A DNA stretch of 64,000 nucleotides from Ilex aquifolium (Eukaryota; Streptophyta; Magnoliopsida; Aquifoliales; Aquifoliaceae). Every line of letters starts with the position of its first letter. The stretch's first letter is position 1. The DNA lies in contig OX637405.1 of NCBI GenBank assembly GCA_951799425.1, positions 25,027,635-25,091,634 on the forward strand, given 5' to 3'. The position numbers were made by a program, and so were the translations under genes. A model generated the notes under the pieces. That model ran no database searches. It saw nothing but the letters and a program-made list of their open reading frames with translations, and was not told the origin of the DNA. Below are positions 25,736 through 36,533 of this stretch, in pieces.

Positions 25736-25812
25736 TAGACCTGGACTCAACCCCAGACCACGGACCCAACTATGGGGCCGGACCTAGACTCGACCCAACC
25801 CAACCCCGAACC
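25736..25812. repeat. Degenerate GACC-rich tract, left part
   Basis: Loose repetition of GACC(C/T)(A/G)-type words (ACCTGGACTCAACCCC, GACCTAGACTCGACCC). It resumes at 27839-28058 beyond an inserted LTR and recurs at 43095-43275. The irregular phrase length rules out an ordinary telomere array. Confidence 0.6.
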
Positions 25813-27327
25813 TGTAACTCCCCAAAATCGACAATTGAGATATTAACTATTTATAAACCATTCAAACCATGAGAACATACTAAAATAACTATTAAATAAT
25901 AAAACTCATTCATCAATTCAATAAATAACTAAATCAATTCTAGTAAAATATCAAAAACTTCTTAAAATTGAATCCCAAAAGCCAAAATAATATCTTGCAA
26001 CTAAAAAACATATATTCATAGACACTGTCTAATAATAAAACTCTAGAAATTTAAACTAGAAAGACACTATCTCGGCCTCGAACTCCAAATCCACATCTTG
26101 CTCTACAACCACATCAAAGTCAACCAGCTCATTTAAGGTTATATCTTCTAAAAATACAAAATCTAAAAAATATTTATATCGTAGGATGAGCAAATGTGCC
26201 CAGTAGAAAAACCTTTTCAACCCCAAATAAGGTTTCGAAAACATGAAACAAGAGAGTCTCAGTTTGTAAAATAAATATATAAAATTTAAAGTAAAACAAT
26301 GATATTTAATAACGATCTCAAATTTACGGTACAAAATAGTAAATCTCATAGCAGAATATAATCATTCGTAAATATCACATCTCAAAACATAATATCTCAT
26401 ATACGTAGGTAGACTTGTATGAATCTACACACCGAACATATCTCGTCCACCCACCACAAACACAAACCATCTCAAAATCAATCTCCGCAGGAAGGGCGTC
26501 TACTGATACATCAACATTGATGAATCATTCTCATGAATAGTATACTACCATTCAGCCTCGAACCTACATGAACTAATAGTGGTTTACCCTCGCAAGAAAC
26601 CAAACCTCTTACGAGTGTTATACAACCATCAAACCCCTCAAAGTAAAAAAATCTCTAACACTCTTCGATACGAATTCGAGTGTAATTCATGTTCTTCACA
26701 CCCACCCATATAAGAGATACAAATAACACTTTTTCACAAAATCCACGTATATCATATTTCATAATTCTACAATTCTTAAGTAAAAGAATAATCGGAGCAA
26801 AACATGTAAGAGAATGTAAAAAGAAACCTTCACATTCACAATATCTAAAATCTAGGGTTCTAATCAAAAGTATATGACTTTTGGGTGTAAAATATCTATT
26901 TGGATGAAATCATGTATTTATTTGAGAATTTAAATATATATTTAAAAATGAGTATACAACTTTGAAGATCTATCACATAGATAGAGTTATAAATCAAGAA
27001 CTATGGTTTTCATCAAGAACGAATAAATCTTTAATGCAAAATATGTATTTTATTTCAAGAAACGAATCATAAGTTCAAACAAACGAGAAAACATTATAGA
27101 TATATTATTTATCTTGTTATAGAGATGAAAAACTTATAATTACATAGCTCTAATCTCAATGAATAAGTTTGAGAAAGAACCCTTACCTTAATCCGCCGTT
27201 TAATGAAACCCTAACACGTTTGTTGCGTTCCTCACACGTTGATCCTTACAAATCTCTCTTTTTTCCGTTCTCCCAACACTCTTTAGCCTCCTAGGGTTGA
27301 AAATTAACGTAAAGAACGTCCTTGGTG

Positions 27328-27335
27328 TATTTATA
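27328..27335 (-). promoter_or_regulatory. LTR TATA box
   Basis: TATAAATA on the minus strand of the solo LTR, about 30 bp downstream of the nearest TTCGAA core. The homologous LTR at 62.3 kb has the same box at 62950-62957. Confidence 0.45.
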
Positions 27336-27362
27336 TGGTCAAAAATCTGAATGACATTCGAA

Positions 27363-27497
27363 CATGCCTAATTCGAACGTAACTTGCGTTCGAATGTGGT
27401 CTATTTCTAGTATCTCTTGTTCTTTCAGTTCTTCCTGTCAAACCTAAACTACTACAGCTAAGTTGCCTTCGAACGTAAATTGGCGTTCGAACGTGAA
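27363..27497 (-). promoter_or_regulatory. TTCGAA palindrome cluster of the solo LTR
   Basis: Five TTCGAA cores lie here. One pair keeps the 18-bp start-to-start spacing of the cluster at 5621-5870, with a nearly identical spacer (TAAATTGG against TGAGTTGG). The other three are spaced 15 and 17 bp apart. They lie directly upstream of the TATA box in LTR orientation. Confidence 0.5.
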
Positions 27498-27838
27498 ACC
27501 AATTTCTACCTAAACTTCCAAGACAATTTTGACTAGTTAGTTAGAATTTGGTTTACAATTTTTTATTTTATTTTATGAAACACGCTTTTGTAGCCCTCAG
27601 AGTCTAGTTTCTATTACCCAAAAATCAGATCAATCTAATATTAGGGATAACACGTTATTATTGAAATACTAAGGTAGTGTCTAATTCATTTCTAACTAAA
27701 TTCTCTCTAAGACGCATTTAATATTTAGACCACTTCTAAACTTCTTAGACACTCATAGCTCCTATTCTTAAGTCATTTCATATAAATGCAATACATGACA
27801 ATTTAATATACTTTATAATAAATATATGGGGGCTTACA

Positions 27839-28068
27839 GAACCTAGACCCTACCCTCGTACCCGAACCTAGACCTGAAATCTTACCACGACCCGAACCTT
27901 GATTCCGAATGTCGAACCCAACCCCCGGACATGACCCTAGATCCCGAACCTTGCACCCGAACTCGAACTCGGACCCACACTCGACCTTAGACTCGGACCC
28001 GCACCCGACCTAGACCTAAAACTGGACTCGGACCCCAGGCCTAGACATGACCCCGACCCAAACCAACT
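27839..28068. repeat. Degenerate GACC-rich tract, right part, up to the retrotransposon
   Basis: Continues the tract at 25736-25812 after the solo LTR. The last bases (about 28061-28068, AACCAACT) are already the start of a PPR-like reading frame that resumes at 42991 behind the 14.9-kb insertion. Confidence 0.6.
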
Positions 28069-28766
28069 TGATGAGGATAGGTTTTTGGGCCTGGGCAGCC
28101 ATTACGACCGAGCCCAAAGACCTCCAGACTGAACAAGGACTCCAAAGCCCAAAAAGAAATGGTCCCAATCGGCCCAAGTTCGATTCTCAGCCCACGGCCC
28201 AAGTTGGAGCCTGTTGCACCACGCGCTCCAAGGACAAGGAAAATCAGCTCTGATTTCTCAGAGTTACTCCCTGCAAAAACAGAGAGATTGTGCCGAACGA
28301 ACCCAGGCAATCGTGGGCACAGAATCGCCGGCGGTCAGAGTGGCTCGAAAGGACGAACGGTCCCCACAAGATCAAGAGACGGAAGAACAGGAGCAAAAAA
28401 CCCTAGACAGAGACACCATATAAATAGAACAGTAAGAGGAGGGAAGGGGGATCGAATCTCTCGAACCTTCTTCTTCGCTTCCTAGCTGGTTTTTCGCCAA
28501 GAACCCTAGGGCAATCTCAACAGAGAAACGTTGTTTATGGCCTTGCGCCTGTAATTACCTTGTAATCAGTCGAAATCAATATACACAATCACGGAGCAAG
28601 AGCCTCCATTACAGTGGACGTAGCCCTAGTCCTTCGACGAGGGTGAACCACTTATATTTGCTTGTTTATCATTGCCTAACCTCAACGTCCCTAAAACCCA
28701 TTTCATAAAACCCAAGAAGGGTCAAATCAACCCGGGCCTGGGAGATTGATTTCCGAGGAACCATCA
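28069..28766 (+). repeat. 5' LTR of the Tat-type element
   Basis: 698 bp, starting TGATGAGGATAGG and ending AACCATCA (inverted TGAT...ATCA). A TATAAATAG box lies at 28419-28427. It matches 42295-42990 almost exactly, with nine single-base differences counted by eye and no internal gap. Confidence 0.92.
28419..28427 (+). promoter_or_regulatory. 5' LTR TATA box
   Basis: TATAAATAG in a CACCATATAAATAGAAC context, a canonical plant core promoter. The identical box lies at 42645-42653 in the 3' LTR. It would start the genomic transcript at about 28450. Confidence 0.6.
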
Positions 28767-28768
28767 GT

Positions 28769-28786
28769 TGGCGCCGTCTGTGGGAA
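28769..28786 (+). other. Primer binding site
   Basis: TGGCGCCGTCTGTGGGAA begins two bases after the 5' LTR. Its first nine bases complement the 3' end expected for plant tRNA-Asp, and the rest diverges. The tRNA assignment is an inference from family knowledge. Confidence 0.7.
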
Positions 28787-28823
28787 CGATTTTCATCGTT
28801 CTCCTGAGAATCTTATATACTTG

Positions 28824-30599
28824 ATGGTCTCTACTCGGAATATGAGTAAAGCTCCTGCCAATCCCCAAGGCCACCAAAACTTGTCGGAGATCTTTCCGGC
28901 GCACATGGAGGACGTTGAGGGTCATCCCCCAGCGGTGAACATCCCTCCGCTAAACGAACTGGAAACTTACCATAGAAATACAATACAGCTGATGAAACAG
29001 AACCAGGAGCTGATGGATTGGATACAGTCTCATCAGCTCCCCCTTCCCCGATTTCCCCCGGCTCGACAAGAGCCTCCTCCCCTCCAAGAAGAGCACGACG
29101 TCGCTCCCCCACTCCAAGAGCGCCAAGCCCCGCCCAACGGGGTGACTGAGCTCCATGAGCGCAGCCATTCTGGCGAAAACCACCGGAGAAAACTCCCCGA
29201 AGAACTCGACGATGAAGCTCACAGTAGGGCTAGGGTCGCCTACCAAGAAGATAGGCCCTACCCCCAGAACGCGAATGACCATGCCTGGGAGCAAGAAATC
29301 CGTGAGCTCCAGCGAGAACTAGGCAATATGAAGAAAGTGGTTAAGGGGCGAACCCCCGACACCATGGACGCCTTGGTTCAGCAAACAGAATCACCATTCA
29401 CTCCAGAGGTCCTCCACTTCCCCCTCCCCCAGAAGTTCCGGACCCCTTCGATAGAGGCATTTGACGGCACCAAAGACCCCGTCGATCATCTAAACTTATA
29501 CAAAAATCAAATGGAACTCCAAGGATATCCGGACCCTATCCGCTGCCGAGCTTTCGCAATCACCCTTAAAGGGTCGGCTATAGCCTGGTTTAACCAGATA
29601 CGACCAGCGTCGATCTCGTCCTTCCGAGAACTATCCATACAGTTCGTGTCCCACTTCATCGGGGCAAGGACCTATAGGAAGCCGTCCTATCATTTGCTGA
29701 GCGTCAAGCAGGGGCCCAACGAGTCCCTCCGGAGTTACGTACAGCGCTTCAACCAAGAGTGTTTGAAGGTAGAAAGCGTGGACGACAAGTTCGCGCTGAC
29801 CACCTTCATGTCCGGACTCGGGGTTCAGTCCAAGGATCTCCTCTTTTCGATCGCGAAGAATCCTCAAGCCACCATGGCCGAGGTATTGGCGAAAGCCGAG
29901 AAGTACATAAATGGTGAGGAGGCCCTACGCCTGAAAGGAAGCACGTCGATCATAGATGGAGAGAAGAAGAAGAGGGATCACAGTCCAAAAAAGGAGAAAA
30001 GGCGAGACCGATCTCCGAGGAGAGACCGCTCCCCAAGAAGAGGGAGAGAGTCTTCTCCCAAGAGGAGGGGGAACGTTCGAGATCGCCTGGGACCGCCCCC
30101 CCAGGAACTGCAACAGCGGTATGTGCCAGCACGGCTCCCACCCCTCGTCACCTCGATAGCCCAGGTCCTTCACGAGGTGCAGAACGAGAGGTTCGTCCGG
30201 TGGCCTCCCCGGATGAAGTCTGATCCAAGCAGGCGGGATGCCACCAAATACTGCGATTATCACAAAGACACAGGCCATGAAACAAACGATTGCATCCAGT
30301 TGAAGAAGGAGATCGAATACCTAATTCAGAGAGCCCATTTGCGCCGCTACATCGCGGGGAACAGAGAGCTCAGAACAATCAAGGGCGAGAAGCCCGAGAT
30401 GCCGCCGAGCAGCCACAACACCAACAAGCCATCGGAGAGATCCGAGTCATCTCCGGGGGTTTCGCTGGCGGAGGCGAATCAAGCTCGGCTCGGAGAGCTC
30501 ATGCCCGAAGGGCCCGGTCAGAAGACTTCCTCACAGTCCAGACTGTCAACAAAATGCCCCGCCGAGACATGGAGATCACCTTTTCAGATGCGGATCTAG
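28824..30599 (+). pseudogene. gag: gag of the Tat-type retrotransposon
   Basis: A long frame is open from 28746. The ATG at 28824 is the first sensible start, since the upstream part overlaps LTR and PBS sequence. From that start a retrotransposon gag capsid-like domain spans about residues 200-330 (SIEAFDGTKDP, AFAITLKGSA, SYVQRFNQE). A strongly basic Ser/Arg repeat lies at about 382-417 and a zinc-knuckle-like CDYHKDTGHETNDC at about 475-489. The protein coats element RNA in family members. In canonical relatives gag runs on into protease. Here the reading phase changes between about 30340 and 30420, so the last part of this frame is out-of-phase sequence. I read this as a mutation. A programmed shift cannot be excluded. 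Confidence 0.85.
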
Positions 30600-31010
30600 A
30601 AGAATGCCAGCACCCCCATGACGACCCTCTGGTTATAAAAGCAATCATAGCAAATAAAACCATACACCGGGTGCTTGTCGACAACGGAAGCTCGGCAGAC
30701 ATCATTTTCTTAGCCGCCTTCGAGAAGCTCGAAATAGAGAGATCAAGACTAGAGCCCGTGAAAACCCATCTCCTGGGATTTTCGGGAGAAAGAGTCTTGT
30801 CGGTCGGTTCTATCTCGCTTGTTCTCACCATAGGTGATCCGCCCTGCCAGGTCACCACCACCACCCGCTTCTTGGTGGTAGACGCCCCCTCTGCCTACAA
30901 CGTCTTGTTGGGAAGGCCATCCCTCAACTCCATTAAGGCGGTACCTTCTGCATACCATTTGGTGATGAAATTTCCGATTGAAAGTGGAGTCGGCGTAGTA
31001 AGAGGTTCCT
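30350..31010 (+). pseudogene. Protease region of the Tat-type retrotransposon
   Basis: This region is in a different frame from gag. It begins with a Gly-rich linker (VISGGFAGGG) and contains the aspartic protease signature VLVDNGSSADII, then a hydrophobic VLLGRPSLN block, the flap-side landmark of pepsin-like retroelement proteases. The frame ends in out-of-phase sequence after GVGVVRG, near 31005, where the phase shifts again into the reverse transcriptase. The enzyme would cleave the polyprotein. As it stands it is cut off from both neighbours. Confidence 0.8.
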
Positions 31011-31962
31011 CGCCAGGGAATGCTACGTGGCATCCATGCGGCAGAAAGAGGTGGAGTCGGTCCAGCTGAAGGACTTGGATATGAGGGATGATATGGAAGC
31101 CCGACCTTCCCCCTCGGAACAGTTGGAGCCGGTGCAGCTGGGTGAGGACCCGGAGCGTGTAGTCTTTGTAGGCTCCATGTTGTTACCAGTCCTCAAGGAA
31201 AAGCTCATCTCCTTCCTAAAGGAAAACGCTGACGTCTTCGCCTGGAAGCAAGAAGACATGGAAGGGATAGACCCCGCCGTGATTGTACACCGTCTCAGTG
31301 TAGATCCTAACTGCAAGCCGGTAAGGCAGAAGAGGAGAAGCTTCGCGCCGAATCGGCAAAAGGCGATCAATGAAGAGGTAGCCAAGCTTTCGCGCGCCAG
31401 AGCCATCAGAGAGGTCGACTACCCGACCTGGTTAGCTAACGTCGTTCTGGTAAAGAAAGTAAACGGCAAGTGGCGACTCTGCATCGATTTTACCGATCTC
31501 AATCGAGCGTGCCCAAAGGACAGTTTCCCGCTGCCACGGATCGACCTCATAGTCGACGCGACGGCCGGCCATGAGCTCCTGAGCTTCATGGATGCCTTCT
31601 CAGGGTACAACCAAATCCGGATGGACCCAAACGATCAAGAAAAGACCTCGTTCGTCACAGAGCAGGGGATCTTTTGCTACCAAGTGATGCCGTTCGGACT
31701 GAAGAACGCGGGAGCCACCTACCAGAGGTTGGTTAACCGGATGTTCAAAGAGAAGCTAGGCTCGACCATGGAGGTGTATATAGATGATATGCTGGTAAAG
31801 TCGCTCAAGGCCGAGACCCACATTCAGCACCTCAGGGAGTCATTCGAGATTATGAGGAAGTACCGAATGAAGCTAAACCCCGCAAAGTGCGCCTTCGGGG
31901 TGTCAGCTGGAAAGTTCTTAGGCTTCATAGTCAACAGCCGGGGCATTGAGGCAAACCCATAA
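31005..31962 (+). pseudogene. Reverse transcriptase of the Tat-type retrotransposon, ended by a stop
   Basis: Gypsy-type reverse transcriptase: KWRLCIDFTDLN, the LPRIDLIVDAT block, FMDAFSGYNQI, FVTEQGIFCYQVMPFGLKNA and the catalytic YIDDMLVKS. A TAA stop at 31960-31962 cuts the frame just after the conserved GFIVNSRGIE block, at the thumb. About 50 bp further on, around 32014, bases are missing relative to the family pattern and the reading phase changes, so the connection to RNase H is lost twice. Confidence 0.88.
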
Positions 31963-32039
31963 AAGGTTAGAGCAGTCCTCGAAATGAAGCCCCCTACCAC
32001 CACTAGAGAAGTCCAGCGCTCAACCGCTTTGTATCGCGC

Positions 32040-32834
32040 TCCAGTGATAAGTGTCAGCCGTTCTTCAAGGTCCTTAAGGCAGCCTTTCAGTGGGACGAAA
32101 AATGCGAAGAGGCTTTCCAAGCCCTAAAGGTCTACCTGGCATCCACGCCCGTGCTGGTAAGCCCCCAAGAGGGAGAAGTGCTGACACTCTACATTGCGGT
32201 TTCGGACTTCTCGGTCAGCGCCGCGCTAGTCAGAGACAAAGACCGCGTCCAGCTGCCGGTCTACTTCTGCAGTAAGGCCCTCCGAGGCGCCGAGGAAAGA
32301 TATCCGAAGATGGAAAAGCTTGTGCTGGCCCTGCTAGTCGCCGCTCGGAGGTTGAGACCATATTTTCAGGCGCACACCATCGAAGTCCCAACTGACCAAC
32401 CAATGAGGCAAGTCCTGCACAAACCTGAAGCCTCGGGTAGGTTGATAAAGTGGGCAATGGAGCTTAGCGAGTTTGATATCAAATTCAAGCCCATAACCGC
32501 CATCAAGGGACAAGTCCTGGCAGATTTTCTTGCCGAGTTCACCTCTCCACCCGAGGAAAACGAGGAAAACCAAGACTGCGTCCCCGACGTTCCGACCTGG
32601 AAATTATGCGTAGATGGGGCTTCGAATGTGCAGGGAAGCGGAGCCGGGCTCATCCTAACATCACCAGAAGGATACGACCTAGAGTATGCCTTGAGGTTTG
32701 ACTTTCAGGCATCCAACAACGAGGCCGAGTACGAAGCTCTCATAGCCAGTCTGAACCTGGCCCTTTCGATGGAAGCTCAACAGATTGTGGTGTATAGCGA
32801 CTCGCAACTGGTAGTCAGGCAAGTCGAAGAATAA
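32040..32834 (+). pseudogene. RNase H and additional RNase H region
   Basis: Downstream of the frame change the sequence gives the gypsy RNase H domain (LTLYIAVSDFSVSAALV, YPKMEKLVLALLVAARRLRPYF) and then a second domain. The second starts WKLCVDGASNVQGSGAGLIL and contains NNEAEYEALI and a VYSDSQLVVRQV block. It is an extra, archaeal-type RNase H, the marker of the Tat lineage. A TAA at 32832-32834 interrupts the end of the second domain. The next frame continues in the same phase. Confidence 0.85.
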
Positions 32835-32855
32835 TACGCCGCCCGGGACGAAAAG

Positions 32856-34328
32856 ATGGCGTTATACCTAACAGAGGTCCAAAGACTACTGAGGAAATTC
32901 ATCTCGGCCGAGCTAATCCAAATTCCGCGGGAAGCCAATCAGCAGGCAGACGCCCTCGCCAAACTGGCCAGTATCGGCAGTCAAGACTTACCAGGGCGAA
33001 CACCCATCGAAGTCCTAGCACAGCCCAGCATACAACCTGACGACGAGCCAGCCGCAGAAACTCAGGCTATGCCAGTCGAAGAAGAGGCTTCGTGGATGGA
33101 CCCCATCATATTTTTCTTACAAGACGGAGTACTGCCAGATGACCCGAAGGGCGCTTCAAAACTTAGAACCAGGGCGGCGAGGTTCACATTAATCCAAGGT
33201 AACTTATATAAAAGAGGTTTTTCCTTTCCCTTAATGAAATGTGTGACAGGAACGGAGGCAAACTACATCCTAAGGGAAATCCACGAAGGCATGTGCGGCA
33301 ATCACATCGGTGCCAAGACGTTAGCCAGCAAGGCCCTCCGGCAAGGCTACTTCTGGCCAACTATGTCCAAGGACGCCAAAGAGATAGTGAAGAGATGCCA
33401 AGCTTGTCAGGTTCATGGGAATTTGCCGCACTGCCCACCTGAACTCCTCACCCCGGTGGTCAGTCCTTGGCCCTTCCAACAGTGGGGGTTGGACATCTTA
33501 GGACCCCTACCAATAGGAGTTGGACAATGCAAATTCCTCGTGGTCGCAGTAGACTACTTCACCAAGTGGGCAGAAGCCGAACCCCTGGCAAAGATCACAG
33601 CGCAAAAAGTCAAGAACTTCGTCTGGAAGTCTATAATTTGCCGCTTCGGCGTCCCCAGAGCAGTGGTCTTCGACAATGGGAAGCAGTTCGACAATCCAAT
33701 GTTCACAGACTTCTGTAGTGGATTGGGAATCAAAAACGTCTTCTCAGCACCAGCCCATCCGCAGTCTAATGGGCAAGCAGAGGTGACCATCCGGACTATC
33801 AAATTGGCGCTCAAAACCAGGCTCGAGGCATCCAAGTCCCAATGGGTAGACTATCTCCCCGCAGTGTTATGGGCATACCGAACAACTACTCGGACTACAA
33901 CTGGAGAAACGCCTTTCAGCCTAGTATACGGGACGGAGGCCATGGCTCCCGTTGAAGTAGGAGTTTCCACGGCGAGAACCGAACTGTTCAACCCAACACA
34001 GAACGAAAGATCATTACTGGTCAACCTCGACCTCCTGGACGAGAAAAGAGACGAGGCCCTACAACGAATATCCTCTTATCAGAGAAGTACAGCAAGATAC
34101 TATAACAAGCGAGTTAGAAGCAGAGGCTTTAAGCTAGGGGACCTAGTATTGAAGAAATTGCTCCCAGCCAGGAAGGACCCCGCCCATGGCAAGTTGGGAC
34201 CAAACTGGGAAGGACCATACGTGGTAAAAAGGATTGTCCGACCTAGAAACTACGAGTTGCAAACGGAGGAGGGCAGAGACCTACACCACTCATGGAACGC
34301 AGACCACCTGAAGCGTTATTACCAATAG
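32856..34328 (+). pseudogene. Integrase of the Tat-type retrotransposon
   Basis: The frame follows the preceding stop in the same phase, so it is the C-terminal part of pol. The zinc-binding segment has HEGMCGNHIG and a CQACQVHG pair. The catalytic DDE triad sits in VVAVDYFTKW, VVFDNGKQFDN and SNGQAEVTI. The C-terminal part (YYNKRVRSRGFKLGDLVLKK, then KLGPNWEGPYVV) is a GPY/F module. There is no chromodomain. The stop at 34326-34328 is the natural end. The domain itself looks undamaged but cannot be translated as part of an intact polyprotein. Confidence 0.88.
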
Positions 34329-34415
34329 AGTTTCTTGCGAGGAGTGGAGGGTCATTGTAAAAAGATCGGATTTTTATCAATGAAAGATACAAAGTTTCCC
34401 AAAAAGTTCGCTCTG

Positions 34416-34975
34416 CTCAGGTTCTACAGACTTTTCAGTCTAAGAGCTCGTAAGCTCAGGTTCTACAGACTTTTCAGTCTAAGAGCTCGTAAGCTCAAGA
34501 GCTCGTAAGCTCAGGATCTACAGACTTCTCAGTCTAAGAGCTCGTAAACTCAGGTTCTACAGACTTTTCAGTCTAAGAGCTCGTAAGCTCAAGAGCTCGT
34601 AAGCTCAGGATCTACAGACTTTTCAGTCTAAGAGCTCGTAAGCTCAGGTTCTACAGACTTTTCAGTCTAAGAGCTCGTAAGCTCAGGATCTACAGACTTT
34701 TCAGTCTAAGAGCTCGTAAGCTCAAGAGCTCGTAAGCTCAGGTTCTACAGACTTTTCAGTCTAAGAGCTCGTAAGCTCAGGATCTATAGACTTTTCAGTC
34801 TAAGAGCTCGTAAGCTCAGGTTCTACAGACTTTTCAGTCTAAGAGCTCGTAAGCTCAGGATCTACAGACTTTTCAGTCTAAGAGCTCGTAAGCTCAGGAT
34901 CTACAGACTTTTCAGTCTAAGAGCTCGTAAGCTCAGGATTTACACACTTTTCTGCCTAGGAGCTCGGAAGCCCAA
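34416..34975. repeat. Tandem array of 39-bp double-hairpin units
   Basis: Twelve good copies and one degenerate copy of a 39-bp unit. Each unit holds two 14-nt perfect hairpins, GAGCTCGTAAGCTC and AGACTTTTCAGTCT, both with a 5-bp stem and 4-nt loop, separated by a 9-nt linker (AGGTTCTAC or AGGATCTAC) and AA. In three places the first hairpin plus AA is duplicated (a 16-bp insertion). The array lies between the integrase stop and the stop of the nearest antisense gene, that is, between convergent genes. Tandem repeats in this part of Tat elements are known and can seed satellites. Confidence 0.9.
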
Positions 34976-35198
34976 AACCAGCCAAAAACTTTGCTGCTTG
35001 AAAGACAACAAACTCGGAAGCCCGACGACTCAAAACAAACAGGCTTCCCAGTTCAACAGACAACCACATTCTCAACAAAAAGAAAATAAATGGAAGACAA
35101 AAGACAGGGATTTCATTGCATTATGGATAGAAGTCAACAGTTCAAAAGGAGCAACCACCAACAGGTACATAGAAGTTATAAAAAAAGAAACAGGGCCT
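34976..35198. other. Spacer between hairpin array and antisense gene A
   Basis: Non-coding in both senses as far as I can tell. It starts with a last degenerate array phrase (AGCTCGGAAGCCC repeated at 34962 and 35012) and runs to the stop codon of antisense gene A. Confidence 0.4.
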
Positions 35199-36254
35199 CT
35201 AGTTCTGCCCTCCCTCCCCCTCCGGGACCTCCTCCACTTTCCCCTCCGTCAGAACTTCCTTCTCTATTTCCTCCACCCCAGCAACCTCCGCCTTGAGCCT
35301 GACATTCTCCTCCTTCAGAGCATATCTCTCTCTCTCCACCTCTGCCAACTTCCGCTTCAGCACCTCCACCTCGGGGTCTTCAAAGACAACTCCCTCTCGC
35401 TCATTAGCAAAGGAGGGCGTGCGCTGGATCCTGGTTGAACTTCCCCCTATCCCATAACGGACAAGGTTCTGAGGCGTAACGAGAGCAGAGTATGGACGAG
35501 GGGAAGCCCTCTCGACCATCCGGACACGGAAAGCCTCGTTCGGAGTCAGAGCGGGAATACCTGCACAATACAACATCAGCACAAACAAGTTCAGTCAATT
35601 AGCTGTCAACAAAAGGTCAGGTAGCCTTGGAATGATGAAGTGTTTACCTCTCTCCCGAAAGCTCGTCCAGGAGCGAGGAACCCAAACATGTTGGTCCTCC
35701 CCCACAGCGGACTCCCAGGAGTCCCCAGATACAAAAAAGAAGCGTTGAGTCCATCCCTCAGGGGAAGAGAGAATATCGGCAACCAGTGGAGGGTGGAAAT
35801 ACCACTTAAAAGAGAGAGAACTGAAGAACGGTGGAAAGTCGAAAGAGAGGTCAATGAAGTAGAAAAATTTCGAAACAGAAGGAAAGGTCTCGAAACCTTG
35901 CATACGCCAGAAAATGAAGAAGCCAACCATAGCAGCCCACCCCTCGGGGGAAAGACGAGAGGGACATAGACCATGGTGTGAGAGAATCCGAGCGAAACCG
36001 GGATGAAGAGGGAGTCGAAAGCCATACTCAAATGCGCCCTCGAAAAAGGAGACCTCGTCTGGAATGGACATACTGCAAGGTTCGTCAGGAGTGGGAGCCC
36101 TCACCCTCAGATCTGCTGGAAGGTCGTATCGACTCTTCATTGCGACAGCATCCGCCGCCGTCATCCGGGAGGGAAGGAGAAAGATAGAACACCAATCGCC
36201 CTTCAGCAATTCACGGGATCGATGCTTGAAGACTGGAGAAGAATCCATAGCCAT
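35199..36254 (-). CDS. Antisense gene A: PF04195-like protein with coiled-coil end, intact
   Basis: Two exons, 36254-35648 and 35560-35199, joined by a GT-AG phase-1 intron, give 322 aa with no lesion. The N-terminal half matches the 'putative gypsy-type transposon' domain (PF04195-like): LRVRAPTPDE, a VSFFEGAFEYGFRLPLHPGF block, LSPEGWAAMVGFFIFW and GWTQRFFFVSGDSWE. The C-terminal quarter is a Glu/Lys/Arg/Leu heptad region (about 280-310). The role of these proteins is unknown. Relatives occur antisense in Grande/Retand-type elements. Genes B and C have the same intron position and phase. It is shorter than they are and lacks their C-terminal DLDL motif. The ATG at 36254 follows a weak TATTTATA box about 70 bp upstream. 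Confidence 0.8.
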
Positions 36255-36441
36255 GAGTTCGAGTAGGAGACGAAGAGATAAAGAAAAAAGGCTTGCTGAA
36301 AAGCAATGAGGCAAACAGGTATAAATAGTACCCAAGGGTGACTGTTGGAATCTCGCAATCAAGATAGCATTGAATGCTGACTCAACTTACGACGAGGTTG
36401 GTAAACCACCCAGGAACTTCCTTAAATCTACATCGTATATT

Positions 36442-36443
<2 letters not shown>

Positions 36444-36528
<85 letters not shown>
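36444..36528. repeat. A37 tract followed by (AT)24 microsatellite
   Basis: Pure A run at 36444-36480, then AT dinucleotides to 36528. On the minus strand it forms an (AT)n-T37 tract about 190 bp upstream of the start of antisense gene A and separates gene A from gene B. Confidence 0.9.

Positions 36529-36533
<5 letters not shown>

Larger units (their letters stand above)
25813..27838 (-). mobile_element. Solo LTR, 2026 bp, with GAACC target duplication
   Basis: On the minus strand the element starts TGTAAGCCCCC and ends GGGGAGTTACA, so its ends are TG...CA and are also inverted repeats of each other. The 5-bp repeat GAACC flanks it at 25808-25812 and 27839-27843. GACC-rich sequence continues on both sides. 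A TATAAATA box (27328-27335, minus) follows a TTCGAA cluster at 27363-27497. The sequence aligns in order with 62.3-64.0 kb on the plus strand, including AGGAGGCTAAAGAG-type and TTCATGTAGGTTCGAGGCTGA-type blocks. No internal region is left. Confidence 0.75.

Noticed and set aside
27839..28058. Interstitial telomeric repeat
   Set aside because: The words resemble CCCTAAA-like phrases only loosely, with no TTTAGGG period.
28831..29294. Minus-strand frames across gag
   Set aside because: Shadows of GC-rich gag coding sequence with no domain. Unlike the 35-42 kb antisense genes they lack splice sites and motifs. The same applies to minus frames over pol (29631-33835).
30290..31069. Programmed frameshift between gag and protease
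   Set aside because: Further unrelated lesions occur in the same polyprotein and no slippery site is evident, so mutation is the simpler reading. It was not excluded.
34416..34975. CRISPR-like regular repeat array
   Set aside because: The spacing between repeated words is filled by near-identical linkers, not unique spacers, and the setting is a plant retrotransposon. It is a tandem repeat.
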